A stretch of 55,578 nucleotides of DNA from Clostridia bacterium (GTDB lineage Bacteria; Bacillota; Clostridia; Peptostreptococcales; Anaerovoracaceae): NCBI GenBank assembly GCA_900766045.1, contig CAAFTW010000027.1:1-55578 (forward strand), in the 5' to 3' direction. The position numbers and the translations under genes were made by a program. The notes under the pieces are model-generated. The model did not search any database and was not told the DNA's origin. It saw only the letters and a list, made by a program, of their open reading frames with translations. Positions 25,398 through 32,978 of the stretch are shown here, in pieces. Position 1 is the first letter of the stretch. Every line of letters begins with the position of its first letter.

Positions 25398-26573
25398 TTA
25401 CTTGTTTTTATGCTCCGATCGTTCCGGTTTCTTTCCGTGGAACTGGTAGTAGCAGACTTTCAGATGTCCGTTGTACAGTTTTCTGCGGCGGTCGGCAGGG
25501 CGCCTGAACCATTTCTTTTCAATCGTTTCATCGGATGTGATCATAAATACGGACCAGTCCGGACGCGCATGGTAGAAATCAGAGACGGTCCGGTAGATTT
25601 TTTCCTGGATCTTCTGGTCTCCGATACGCTCGCCGTAGGGCGGGTTCATGATGATGATGCCGGACTGCGGAAGCGAAGAAACATCAGCGGTCTCCGGGTC
25701 CAGCAGGTCAGCCATGTTGTTGTTCAGGAAGCGGATATCCTCATCGACACCGGCGTTTTCTGCATTGATTTTTGCGGCGCGGTAGGCGTGGGCACTGATA
25801 TCGCAGGCGGTGATGTGCAGTTCTCTGCTGTAGTCAATCGCCTGATAGGCGGCTGTCCGCTCTTCTTTCCAGAGATTTTCAGGGATAAAGTCCCATTCTT
25901 CAGAAGCAAAGTGCCGGCTGAGTCCCGGCGCGATGTTTCTTCCGATCATGGCCGCTTCAATCGGAATCGTTCCGGATCCGGTGCATGGATCCAGCAGACA
26001 GCGGTCCGGATGCCAGAAGGTAAGCTGGATCATAGCGGCTGCCAGAGTTTCTTTAATTGGCGCAGGAACGGCCTCTGTGCGGTAGCCGCGTTTATGAAGC
26101 GCCTCGCCGCTGGTGTCGACGGCGACGACAGCGGTGTCTTTCAGAAGGGTCAGGCGGACGGTGTATTCCGCGCCCGTCTCCGGGAAGTGATCCATGCCGT
26201 AGGCCTCAGAAAGACGGCACACAATAGCCTTCTTAACCGTTTTCTGGTTGATTGGTTCACTTCTGAGCTTTGATTTTACCGTAGAAACCAGAACCGTAAA
26301 TTTTCCATCTGGCGGAATCAGATCTTCCCAGGGCATGCCTTTTACCGTCTGGAAGAGATCCTCCGATTCTTCAGCGCGGAATTCGCCCATTTTCAGCATG
26401 ACACGGTCCGCCGTGCGCAGCCAGAGATTGGAGCGCACGATGGCGCGTTCATCTCCGGTATAAGTCACTTTTCCGTTTTCCGTTTTTTCAATTTTATATC
26501 CCAGAGCCTCGACTTCCCGCTTTACTACGGCTTCCAGTCCAAAGGCTGTGATGGCGATTAAATCAAGTTTCAT
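25398..26573 (-). CDS. THUMP-domain class I RNA methyltransferase (RlmL/YpsC type)
   Basis: A 391-residue SAM-dependent methyltransferase of the family that makes N2-methylguanosine in 23S rRNA. The first 60 residues are ferredoxin-like, followed by a THUMP RNA-binding region. The catalytic half has the SAM motif LLDPCTGSGTIPIEAA and the N-methylation motif IIMNPPYGERI. Only one methyltransferase domain is present, as in Bacillus YpsC, not the two-domain fusion of E. coli RlmL. The Met at 26573 directly precedes the conserved start KLDLIAITAFGLEA. The next minus-strand gene upstream ends 50 bp away, so the two may share a transcript. Confidence 0.88.
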   Translation of the reverse strand: MKLDLIAITAFGLEAVVKREVEALGYKIEKTENGKVTYTGDERAIVRSNLWLRTADRVMLKMGEFRAEESEDLFQTVKGMPWEDLIPPDGKFTVLVSTVKSKLRSEPINQKTVKKAIVCRLSEAYGMDHFPETGAEYTVRLTLLKDTAVVAVDTSGEALHKRGYRTEAVPAPIKETLAAAMIQLTFWHPDRCLLDPCTGSGTIPIEAAMIGRNIAPGLSRHFASEEWDFIPENLWKEERTAAYQAIDYSRELHITACDISAHAYRAAKINAENAGVDEDIRFLNNNMADLLDPETADVSSLPQSGIIIMNPPYGERIGDQKIQEKIYRTVSDFYHARPDWSVFMITSDETIEKKWFRRPADRRRKLYNGHLKVCYYQFHGKKPERSEHKNK

Positions 26574-26623
26574 CCTTGGTCGTTCCTTTTTTGTCCTGAG
26601 AGAAAAATCCTGCAGGCAGGGGC

Positions 26624-27220
26624 CTACAGGGAAATAAGAATATTATTCAGCACCATCATGTCGACGGCCATAATCAGCTGCGGAATCATCAGAAGCCAGT
26701 AAGCAAGGTGAACGTTGGCCATCGGGTAGGAAATCGAGCAGAAGATGCCGATGATGACCGTGCCGATGATCAGGTTCGTGGTCTTGGAGGTCTGGCGGGT
26801 TGCGAAGGCGTCAATCTCGTAGAATTTCTGCGTGACGGCGGTTTCTATGCAGCCCCAGATGACGCAGACTGGCAGAAGAATTGTCGCTGCAGTCAGTCCC
26901 TGTTTCATAACAACCAGAGAAATAAATTCCATTACTGCGATGGCGGCGAATCCGAAGATCGCGATTTTCCGATAGCTCAGGGAAGTTTCATTCTTTACAT
27001 CGAACTGTGTGCGGATGCCGTCGATGGACAGGTAGATGCACCAGATCGCGAGAATTATGCCGACCGCCAGTGCGAGAACTGCGATTTTCGGCCATACACC
27101 GTGCATGACCGGACGGCGGTAGGTAATCAGATTGTAGATGACATAGCCCATAACGGCGAAGGTCATCCATGCCGTGCCGTTGATCAGATGCTTCAGGCCG
27201 TTTTCCTGTTTTGCTGTCAT
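26624..27220 (-). CDS. Six-helix membrane protein of unknown function
   Basis: A 198-residue protein with about six hydrophobic helices (roughly 15-35, 45-70, 88-108, 112-130, 150-168, 172-192) and short charged loops. I recognise no family motif. It lies upstream of the THUMP methyltransferase on the same strand (50-bp spacing) and divergent from malic enzyme. It starts at ATG 27220 with MTAKQENGLKHL. No signal for a specific role is present. Confidence 0.7.
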   Translation of the reverse strand: MTAKQENGLKHLINGTAWMTFAVMGYVIYNLITYRRPVMHGVWPKIAVLALAVGIILAIWCIYLSIDGIRTQFDVKNETSLSYRKIAIFGFAAIAVMEFISLVVMKQGLTAATILLPVCVIWGCIETAVTQKFYEIDAFATRQTSKTTNLIIGTVIIGIFCSISYPMANVHLAYWLLMIPQLIMAVDMMVLNNILISL

Positions 27221-27394
27221 TGTGAATCATCAACTCCATTCTTGTGGTTTTATACATAGTAAATGAACCTGACAAAAGAAAATCTGCCAGGCCGCAGGCA
27301 CTGCACCGGTTTTTTCAGCCCCGGATGCACGTACTTTGCATACATTGTACCATAAATCGGAGCTGGATGAAATGCAGAAATGTCCGCGGAACGG

Positions 27395-27422
27395 TTGCGT
27401 TTTTGGGCCATTAGGATAGAAT
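27395..27422 (+). promoter_or_regulatory. Promoter of malic enzyme
   Basis: TTGCGT (27395-27400) and TAGAAT (27417-27422) are 16 bp apart, about 60 bp before the start codon. Confidence 0.5.
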
Positions 27423-27482
27423 AATACAGTATATATTTTGAAGAGTAAAAGTGGTTAAAGGAGTTTGGAGGGATTTATTAGT

Positions 27483-28658
27483 ATGGATTATGCAAAGGAG
27501 TCTCTGCGTCTTCACGGTGAGTGGGGCGGAAAAATTGAGGTTGTTTCCCGTGTTCCGGTAAAGGATAAGGATGACCTTTCACTGGCATACACACCGGGTG
27601 TTGCCCAGCCTTGCCTGGAAATTCAGAAGGATGAAAACCGTGCATACGATCTGACGAGAAAGTGGAATATGTGTGCTGTTATTACAGATGGTTCTGCAGT
27701 TCTGGGCCTGGGAGATATCGGCCCGCAGGCAGCCATGCCGGTTATGGAAGGAAAATGCGTGCTGTTCAAGTCTTTCGCAGATGTTGACGCATTCCCTCTC
27801 TGTGTGGATTCCAAGGATGTTGACACATTCGTAAACACAGTTGCGCTGATTTCCAAGTCTTTTGGCGGAATCAACCTGGAGGACATTTCCGCGCCGCGCT
27901 GCTTTGAGATCGAGCGTAAGCTGAAAGAGCGCTGCGACATTCCGATTTTCCATGATGACCAGCACGGAACCGCAGTCATTACCCTTGCGGGACTGACCAA
28001 TGCACTGAGAGTCGTAGGAAAGAAGAAAGAGGATGTAAAAGTCGTTACATCTGGTGCAGGCGCTGCAGCGATTTCTATTACTAAACTCTTGCTTTCCGCC
28101 GGATTTAAGAATATCGTCATGACCGACCGCCGCGGCGCGATTTACAAGGGCCGTGAGGAAGGAATGAACTGGATTAAGAAGGAAATGGCCGAGGTAACCA
28201 ATCAGGATATGCAGAAGGGCAGCCTGGCTGACGTCCTGAAGGGTGCAGACGTATTCATCGGCGTTTCTGCTCCTGGTCTTGTGACAAAAGAAATGGTCAA
28301 GAGCATGAACAAGGACGCGATCATCTTCGCATGTGCCAATCCGACACCGGAAATCTTCCCAGATGAGGCGGCTGAAGGCGGCGCTGCAGTAATCTCCACA
28401 GGACGTTCCGACTTCCCGAACCAGATTAACAATGTACTGGCATTCCCGGGAATCTTCAGAGGCGCATTCGATGTCCGCGCGTCTGAGATCAATGAAGAGA
28501 TGAAGATGGCAGCGGCTCAGGCTCTGGCAGACCTGATCAAGCCGGAAGAGCTTTCGGCAGAGTACATCATTCCGAAAGCCTTTGATCCTGCAGTAGGACC
28601 TGCTGTCGCAAAGGCAGTCGCTGAAGCGGCGCGCAGGAGCGGCGTTGCACGCATTTAA
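27483..28658 (+). CDS. Malic enzyme (NAD(P)-dependent, oxaloacetate-decarboxylating)
   Basis: Interconverts malate and pyruvate plus CO2 with NAD(P)H. At 391 residues it is the short bacterial form without a phosphotransacetylase domain. Family segments are DLSLAYTPGVAQPCLEI, the metal-binding region ISAPRCFEIERKLK and IPIFHDDQHGTAVI, and the nucleotide-binding region VVTSGAGAAAISITKLLL. ATG 27483 is preferred to the in-frame TTG 27465, since GGAGG at 27467-27471 would overlap the TTG. The gene is monocistronic, divergent from the membrane protein. In an amino-acid fermenter it can feed pyruvate or NADPH pools. The coenzyme preference cannot be read with certainty. Confidence 0.92.
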   Translation: MDYAKESLRLHGEWGGKIEVVSRVPVKDKDDLSLAYTPGVAQPCLEIQKDENRAYDLTRKWNMCAVITDGSAVLGLGDIGPQAAMPVMEGKCVLFKSFADVDAFPLCVDSKDVDTFVNTVALISKSFGGINLEDISAPRCFEIERKLKERCDIPIFHDDQHGTAVITLAGLTNALRVVGKKKEDVKVVTSGAGAAAISITKLLLSAGFKNIVMTDRRGAIYKGREEGMNWIKKEMAEVTNQDMQKGSLADVLKGADVFIGVSAPGLVTKEMVKSMNKDAIIFACANPTPEIFPDEAAEGGAAVISTGRSDFPNQINNVLAFPGIFRGAFDVRASEINEEMKMAAAQALADLIKPEELSAEYIIPKAFDPAVGPAVAKAVAEAARRSGVARI

Positions 28659-28833
28659 ACATTCTGCGCATCATGAAGGGAAGCATACGCGATGACTAAG
28701 AAACAGAAGGCATTTACCGGGATGATGGCATTCATCCTCTCCGTTATCCGTGTGTGTTAGTGCTGCAAAAAAGACAGCTCAAGCAAAGCGGTGTAAGATT
28801 CTGTAAAAAGTGAAAAAAGTATGCAGAAAACTC
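28659..28833. other. Spacer after malic enzyme
   Basis: Contains a 22-codon ORF (28692-28760, MTKKQKAFTGMMAFILSVIRVC) with GAAGGGA upstream; it is too short to claim. No clear terminator after malic enzyme was found. Confidence 0.3.
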
Positions 28834-28862
28834 TTGATATCCTTCCTGCCGTGTGCTAAAGT
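28834..28862 (+). promoter_or_regulatory. Promoter of the c-di-GMP riboswitch transcript
   Basis: TTGATA (28834-28839) and TAAAGT (28857-28862) are separated by 17 bp. The first aptamer starts about 20 bases after the predicted start of transcription. Confidence 0.6.
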
Positions 28863-28887
28863 AAGTAGTGAAAAAGGGTTGAAAATT

Positions 28888-28972
28888 AAAAGGCACCCAT
28901 ACCGAAAGGTATGTTCGCAAAACTACAGGGCCTTTCTCCGATGGAGGGTGGCAGCCAGTTGCATTAGTTCGA
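28888..28972 (+). ncRNA. c-di-GMP-I (GEMM-I) riboswitch aptamer 1
   Basis: The P2 arm ATACC-GAAA-GGTAT with its GAAA tetraloop, the joining segment TCGCAAAACTACAGGGCC and the 3' block GGCAGCCAGTTGC are the hallmarks of the GEMM-I class, which binds cyclic di-GMP. An intrinsic terminator follows 20 bases later. Confidence 0.85.
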
Positions 28973-28990
28973 CGTAAACGACGAATGAAC

Positions 28991-29031
28991 TGCGGTTACG
29001 GGTGTTTTATAGTACCTGTAACCGCATTTTT
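28991..29031 (+). terminator. Riboswitch-controlled terminator 1
   Basis: TGCGGTTAC with GTAACCGCA, extended by GGT/ACC, forms a strong stem followed by TTTTTAG. Its place directly behind aptamer 1 suggests transcriptional control by c-di-GMP. Confidence 0.8.
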
Positions 29032-29060
29032 AGTTTTCAGATCCGGTCAATTAAAGTCTT

Positions 29061-29152
29061 CAAGGGCAAAGTAGCCGAAAGGCTGTGACGCAAAGCTAAA
29101 GGGTCTTCCTCTGTATAAGAATATGGAGATGACAGCCAGTTGCAAACTTGAG
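29061..29152 (+). ncRNA. c-di-GMP-I (GEMM-I) riboswitch aptamer 2
   Basis: A second full GEMM-I pattern: GTAGCC-GAAA-GGCT, GACGCAAAGCTAAAGGG, then ATGACAGCCAGTTGC. The GACGCAAAGC block is closer to consensus than in aptamer 1. CCAG near its 3' end can pair with CTGG at 29157-29160, followed by a T-run at 29163-29169, which could be a second terminator competing with the aptamer. Confidence 0.88.
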
Positions 29153-29303
29153 TCGTCTGGGTCTTTTTTGGTGCTTTATTTTCTGCCGGTGGTTATTCAC
29201 TGCGCGGCATAAGATTATGAATGCACGGAATTCAATGAACCCGCGGCTTTAAAGGCAATGATCTGAGCTTTGCTTCCTTGCTTCGTGGAAGGGAGTATGC
29301 GGT

Positions 29304-30167
29304 ATGTTGAAAGAAAGAAGGAAACTCGAAGGAAGAATCGTTATTGTAATGATGTCTGTTGTTCTCTTTCTGATGATGGGAACAGCTGGAGTCTATGCGG
29401 ATGATAACACATTTTCCAGCTACAGCGATGCAGAGCAGTACATTTACCAGAATGTCATGGAAATGAATCCGGAAATTAACTACACGCTGAAGCTGGACAG
29501 CATGTCGGATTTTGATTCGTTTTCATCCTCCAGTATCTCTGGTCTGACCAGTCTGGATGACGGACTGAACACGGCTGGAGACTGCGCAGCACTGAACCTT
29601 TATAACGGCGATGAATTCTCCTACAGCTGCGAAGAGGTGAATGGTCAGTATGTCATTCATGTACAGGATAAGGTCAGCTACAGACTCAGCAAGAGCCAGG
29701 AGGAAACTTATGAGGATAAACTGGACCGTGTAATGGCATCCATCGGAACCGGCGGCAGCAATAAACAGAAAGTGACAAAGATTTACAGATACGTCACAAA
29801 GAACGTCAGCTACGATTACAGCTCCAGCCTGAAGGATACAGCCTACACATCCTATGCAGCACTGGTAAATAAGAAAGCCGTCTGCAATGGGTATGCAGCT
29901 CTGATCTATGACATGTGCCGGAAGGCCGGCGTACCGTGCAGAGTCATCGTAGGAACCGCGAACGGCGGACTTCACGCATGGAATCTGATCAAGGTCAGCG
30001 GAAAGTGGTATAACGCAGATGCAACCTGGGATGCAGGAAACAGCACCTATCATTACTTCCTGAAGTCTGATAAACAGTTCAGAGGCCATAAGCGTTCAGC
30101 GGCATACCGCTCCAAGCGTTTTAAGGCACTCTGCCCGACATCTTCTTCCAGCATGAAGATCAAGTAG
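29304..30167 (+). CDS. Secreted transglutaminase-like cysteine protease or peptidase
   Basis: A 287-residue exported protein. Residues 1-32 are a signal peptide (basic start, then IVIVMMSVVLFLMMGTAGVYA). The mature N-terminal part (35-150) is unassigned. The C-terminal part is a transglutaminase-like fold with the catalytic triad Cys194 (KKAVCNGYAAL), His224 (GGLHAWNLI) and Asp239 (YNADATWD). Such bacterial proteins usually cleave or process surface peptides rather than cross-link. It is preceded by two c-di-GMP riboswitches, so its synthesis should respond to the sessile/motile switch, suggesting a role at the cell surface or in matrix remodelling. It is monocistronic. Confidence 0.88.
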   Translation: MLKERRKLEGRIVIVMMSVVLFLMMGTAGVYADDNTFSSYSDAEQYIYQNVMEMNPEINYTLKLDSMSDFDSFSSSSISGLTSLDDGLNTAGDCAALNLYNGDEFSYSCEEVNGQYVIHVQDKVSYRLSKSQEETYEDKLDRVMASIGTGGSNKQKVTKIYRYVTKNVSYDYSSSLKDTAYTSYAALVNKKAVCNGYAALIYDMCRKAGVPCRVIVGTANGGLHAWNLIKVSGKWYNADATWDAGNSTYHYFLKSDKQFRGHKRSAAYRSKRFKALCPTSSSSMKIK

Positions 30168-30596
30168 ATCCATTGCAGAAGGATATTCACTCAGCGAACA
30201 ACAATTTGCGATAAAGATATAGAGCTACCGCGGACCGGGAGACGATCATCCGGTCCGCGGCAGGAACAAGAAGACCGGAAGGTCAGAACAATTTTGCGCG
30301 ATATTAAATATAAATATAAATGACGGCTCTTCGGAAGGAAACTTTTGAAGAGTCGTTTTTCTGTGTGAAATATCACAATCTATATAAGATGACCGGCCCG
30401 GAATAAGGGCGGTAAAAAAGCTGAAGAGATGAATTCAGATAAGATGTCAGGCCCTGAAAGGGTGAAAACATCACGGTTTTCAGGTCCTGTGGACAGTTGA
30501 AAATACATTATGCATGGCGGATTGTATGCTATAATATTGTAAAATTTTACTGGAAGTTTTGCTGAGCGGCACACGGGGCTGCGGAGAGGAAACTGC
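30168..30596. other. Gene-free spacer with hairpins
   Basis: Contains a GC-rich 11-bp stem (30228-30260, CCGCGGACCGG/CCGGTCCGCGG) without a T-run, the terminator at 30322-30361 and an extended -10 (TATGCTATAAT near 30524-30534) for the next gene. No coding region seen. Confidence 0.55.
30322..30361 (+). terminator. Intrinsic terminator
   Basis: ACGGCTCTTC pairs with GAAGAGTCGT and is followed by TTTTTCTGT. It probably ends the transglutaminase transcript. Confidence 0.75.
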
Positions 30597-31046
30597 ATGA
30601 ATGTGCTTCTGATTGAATTTTTGATGGCGATGGTGCCGGTGGTGGAACTCCGTGGCGCTCTGCCCTTTGCCATAGCAAAAGGTGCGGCGCCGCTGGCTGC
30701 GTACATCATCGCGGCGGCGGGGAATCTGCTTCCGGTCCCTTTCATGATTCTCTTTCTCAGAAGACTGATCCTGTTCTTCCGGGGAAGGAGTTCAGGACTG
30801 GACCGCATTCTGGACAGGCTGGAACAGAAAGCGGAGAAAAACAGGAAGAAGGCGGAGCGTTATGAATGGCTGGGCTTATGCATCCTGGTTGCGGTTCCTC
30901 TGCCTGGAACCGGGGCCTGGACCGGCGCGCTGGTCGCGTCGCTGGCGGAAATGCGGATGAAACGTGCGCTTCCGAGCATTACCCTCGGTGTGCTGATTGC
31001 AGACGCGATCGTGCTTGCCGTAAGCATGGGCGTAAAGTTTTTGTAG
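30597..31046 (+). CDS. Small multidrug export family membrane protein
   Basis: A 149-residue protein with about four hydrophobic segments and a basic central loop (RGRSSGLDRILDRLEQKAEK). The opening IEFLMAMVPVVELRGALPFA and the later VAVPLPGTGAWTGALVASL are typical of the COG2426 family, annotated as small multi-drug export proteins on weak evidence. The start ATG 30597 has GAGAGG upstream. It stands alone between the transglutaminase and the aldolase pair; nothing here indicates a substrate. Confidence 0.8.
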   Translation: MNVLLIEFLMAMVPVVELRGALPFAIAKGAAPLAAYIIAAAGNLLPVPFMILFLRRLILFFRGRSSGLDRILDRLEQKAEKNRKKAERYEWLGLCILVAVPLPGTGAWTGALVASLAEMRMKRALPSITLGVLIADAIVLAVSMGVKFL

Positions 31047-31280
31047 TAAAAGTGACGCTGTTAATTTATGGAAGATGCGTAATATTTTCCGTGTGGACGC
31101 ATATTCATTCGTACGATATAATAGTCGTATTGAGGAATTTTACAATATCTGCGCGTGAACTTTACAGGATGTAATCTTCTCGGGCAGATGGTGATTCTGC
31201 CCGGAGCAGCAGTGCAGAAGGATGAAGAATGCACGGCCGGGAAATCCGGAAATCACGGAGAATGGGAGAGGTGAACAAGA

Positions 31281-31895
31281 ATGGATCAGAAACAGCTGAT
31301 TACGGAATACGCGGATAAGATTGCGGCGCTTCCGTATTCTGCGGGGCCTGCGCCGAGAATCATTCTTAAGAAAGACGGAAGAATTTTTGCCACGAAAAGA
31401 GGCGTTGATTTTCGATATATCTCAGATGAGGATATTATCGAAGTGTCCAGAATGCTGGATCAGCTGGATACGGTAGAAGCGGCTTCACTCATGGAGCTGA
31501 AAAAACAGAAAGCGATGATCCTTGCACGTACACCTTTTGTCGGAAAGTACATTGATGCGGGAAAGCCGATCGGTGCGTGTCTGGATGATATGGCGCAGAT
31601 TATCGGAAGAAAAGTTCCGATTGTTCACCGGAGTGTCCGGGAAATTACCGCAGCGCTGAACGACACGAGCGCGGTCCTGCTCAAGGGACGCTATGCGGTA
31701 ACCTGCGGACGGACGCTGTATGAGGCCTATACGGCGCTGTTGGTGCTGGAGAAGTCAGCAAAGGTAAACGTCAAGGCGTCAGTCATCGGCGGAGCCAGAC
31801 ATATCGGGAAGCTGGACTGCATGATGATGCGTAATTTTTATTTATACCGGTATTCAAAGTCAGAGAAGGAGCTGGATGATGATATTGAGGGCTGA
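31281..31895 (+). CDS. Class II aldolase/adducin-like protein lacking metal histidines
   Basis: A 204-residue protein that appears related to class II aldolases. The C-terminal part resembles the family's final strands (LLKGRYAVTCGRTLYEAYTA LLVLEKSAKV reads like the usual region after the metal site), and the start has a strand pattern similar to the substrate loop. The His-rich metal-binding motifs (HTHS and HHG) are absent, so aldolase activity is unlikely. Its stop codon overlaps the next gene, a normal class II aldolase, by 20 bp, so the two are translationally coupled. It may be a degenerate paralogue acting as a partner subunit. Family assignment is moderate. Confidence 0.65.
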   Translation: MDQKQLITEYADKIAALPYSAGPAPRIILKKDGRIFATKRGVDFRYISDEDIIEVSRMLDQLDTVEAASLMELKKQKAMILARTPFVGKYIDAGKPIGACLDDMAQIIGRKVPIVHRSVREITAALNDTSAVLLKGRYAVTCGRTLYEAYTALLVLEKSAKVNVKASVIGGARHIGKLDCMMMRNFYLYRYSKSEKELDDDIEG

Positions 31896-32463
31896 AGATG
31901 AGTGCAGAGAGATGCTGGTCGTATACGGGCAGAGGCTTCTGGCGTCCGGACTGGTGCAGGGGACCTGGGGAAACCTTTCTGTACGCCTGAATGAAGAGGA
32001 AATGCTGGTCACTCCTTCGGGACTGGATTATGAACGCCTTCAGCCGGAAGACATGGTCGTTGTCTCCATTAAAAACCTGAAATATGACCGGTTTGGGAAC
32101 AGGCCGACTTCGGAGAAAAGTCTGCATGCCGGAATTTACCGGCATCGTCCGGATGTCGGCGCGGTGATTCACACCCATTCCACCTACTGCTGCGCTTTTG
32201 CGGCGGCAAAAATGCCTCTGGAGGTGGAAAATCCGGTTCTGGCAGAGGAAATCGGCAGCATTATACGGGTTGCGGATTATGCGCGCCCGGGAACCAGCGC
32301 CCTGTCCAGAAACACAGTCCGCGCGCTCGGAAACGGAAAGGGCTGCATTATGGCTCACCACGGCATGGTCTGCTGCGGAGTGGATCTGAAACAGACCTTT
32401 CATATCTGCAGCATGATTGAAGAGGCGGCGAGACAGTATATCGAAAGCCGTGTAGATGACTGA
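31876..32463 (+). CDS. Class II aldolase/adducin family protein (L-fuculose-phosphate aldolase-like)
   Basis: A 195-residue metal-dependent aldolase, the normal length for the L-fuculose/L-ribulose phosphate group. Visible motifs are GTWGNLSVRL (substrate phosphate loop), TPSGLDY, the catalytic Glu in PTSEKSLHAGIY, the zinc ligands HTHST and AHHGMV. It would cleave or isomerise a phosphorylated sugar or related hydroxy compound; the exact substrate is not clear since no kinase, isomerase or sugar transporter is adjacent. It starts inside the preceding aldolase-like gene. A second ATG three bases downstream is an equally possible start. Confidence 0.85.
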   Translation: MMILRAEDECREMLVVYGQRLLASGLVQGTWGNLSVRLNEEEMLVTPSGLDYERLQPEDMVVVSIKNLKYDRFGNRPTSEKSLHAGIYRHRPDVGAVIHTHSTYCCAFAAAKMPLEVENPVLAEEIGSIIRVADYARPGTSALSRNTVRALGNGKGCIMAHHGMVCCGVDLKQTFHICSMIEEAARQYIESRVDD

Positions 32464-32539
32464 TTGTTTGTGGATTGTTAAACAATTTAATCGGGTGTTA
32501 AAACTATTGAAAATATATTGTGTACATGACACAGAAGTA

Positions 32540-32569
32540 TTGACACGGCGGCCTGATTTCACTTATGAT
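32540..32569 (+). promoter_or_regulatory. Promoter of the glycine riboswitch transcript
   Basis: TTGACA (32540-32545) and TATGAT (32564-32569) are 18 bp apart. The first aptamer begins about 30 bases downstream. Confidence 0.65.
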
Positions 32570-32599
32570 AAGAATGAAGATAACGGAATCAGAATAGAT

Positions 32600-32858
32600 T
32601 CTAGAATCTGTTCTGGAGAAAAGTGAATATCCAGATGAAGCAGTGTGGAGATTTCTGCCAGCGGCGGAGTGAACAGCCGGTGTAGAGAACCGATGGAGAA
32701 AGCATGGTCTGGGCCAAAGACTGTGTGAAGCTTTCAGGTACAGGGACACATTGCGGATGGAGCTCTGGAAAGGCCGCGGACAGAATCGTGAATGGTATGG
32801 TTTTGAGATGAAGCTGTCCTGAGGCCGCCGAAGAAGTGATGCTTTCAGGCAAAAGAAC
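32600..32858 (+). ncRNA. Tandem glycine riboswitch
   Basis: Two glycine aptamers in series. Aptamer 1 ends with GCTTTCAGGTACAGGGACA (32730-32748). Aptamer 2 has GGATGGAGCTCTGG, a P3 stem GGACAG/CTGTCC, the block GGCCGCCGAAGAAG and the ending GCTTTCAGGCAAAAGAACTG (32841-32860). These match the class consensus around CTCTCAGGCAAAAGGAC. A terminator follows at once, so control is probably by transcription termination. Confidence 0.88.
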
Positions 32859-32859
32859 T

Positions 32860-32908
32860 GAGATTTTGGGGCACGTTGTAATTTACGTGCGGTCAAAGTC
32901 TCTTTTTT
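32860..32908 (+). terminator. Expression-platform terminator of the glycine riboswitch
   Basis: GAGATTTTG pairs with CAAAGTCTC, extended inward by GCACGT/ACGTGC, and a TTTTTT run follows. The left arm begins at the end of aptamer 2, as expected for a switch that chooses between aptamer and terminator. Confidence 0.85.
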
Positions 32909-32978
32909 ATTGCCATAACGCTTTATTACTTTAGCCATGTAAAGCGTCTGAAAGCTGTCAGAAGAAGGGAGAATTAGA

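Noticed and set aside
28692..28760. 22-codon ORF after malic enzyme
   Set aside because: Too short to support on sequence alone despite a modest upstream purine stretch.
29061..29170. Second riboswitch interpreted as a degraded duplicate of the first
   Set aside because: It is closer to the GEMM-I core than the first copy and keeps all key segments, so decay is unlikely.
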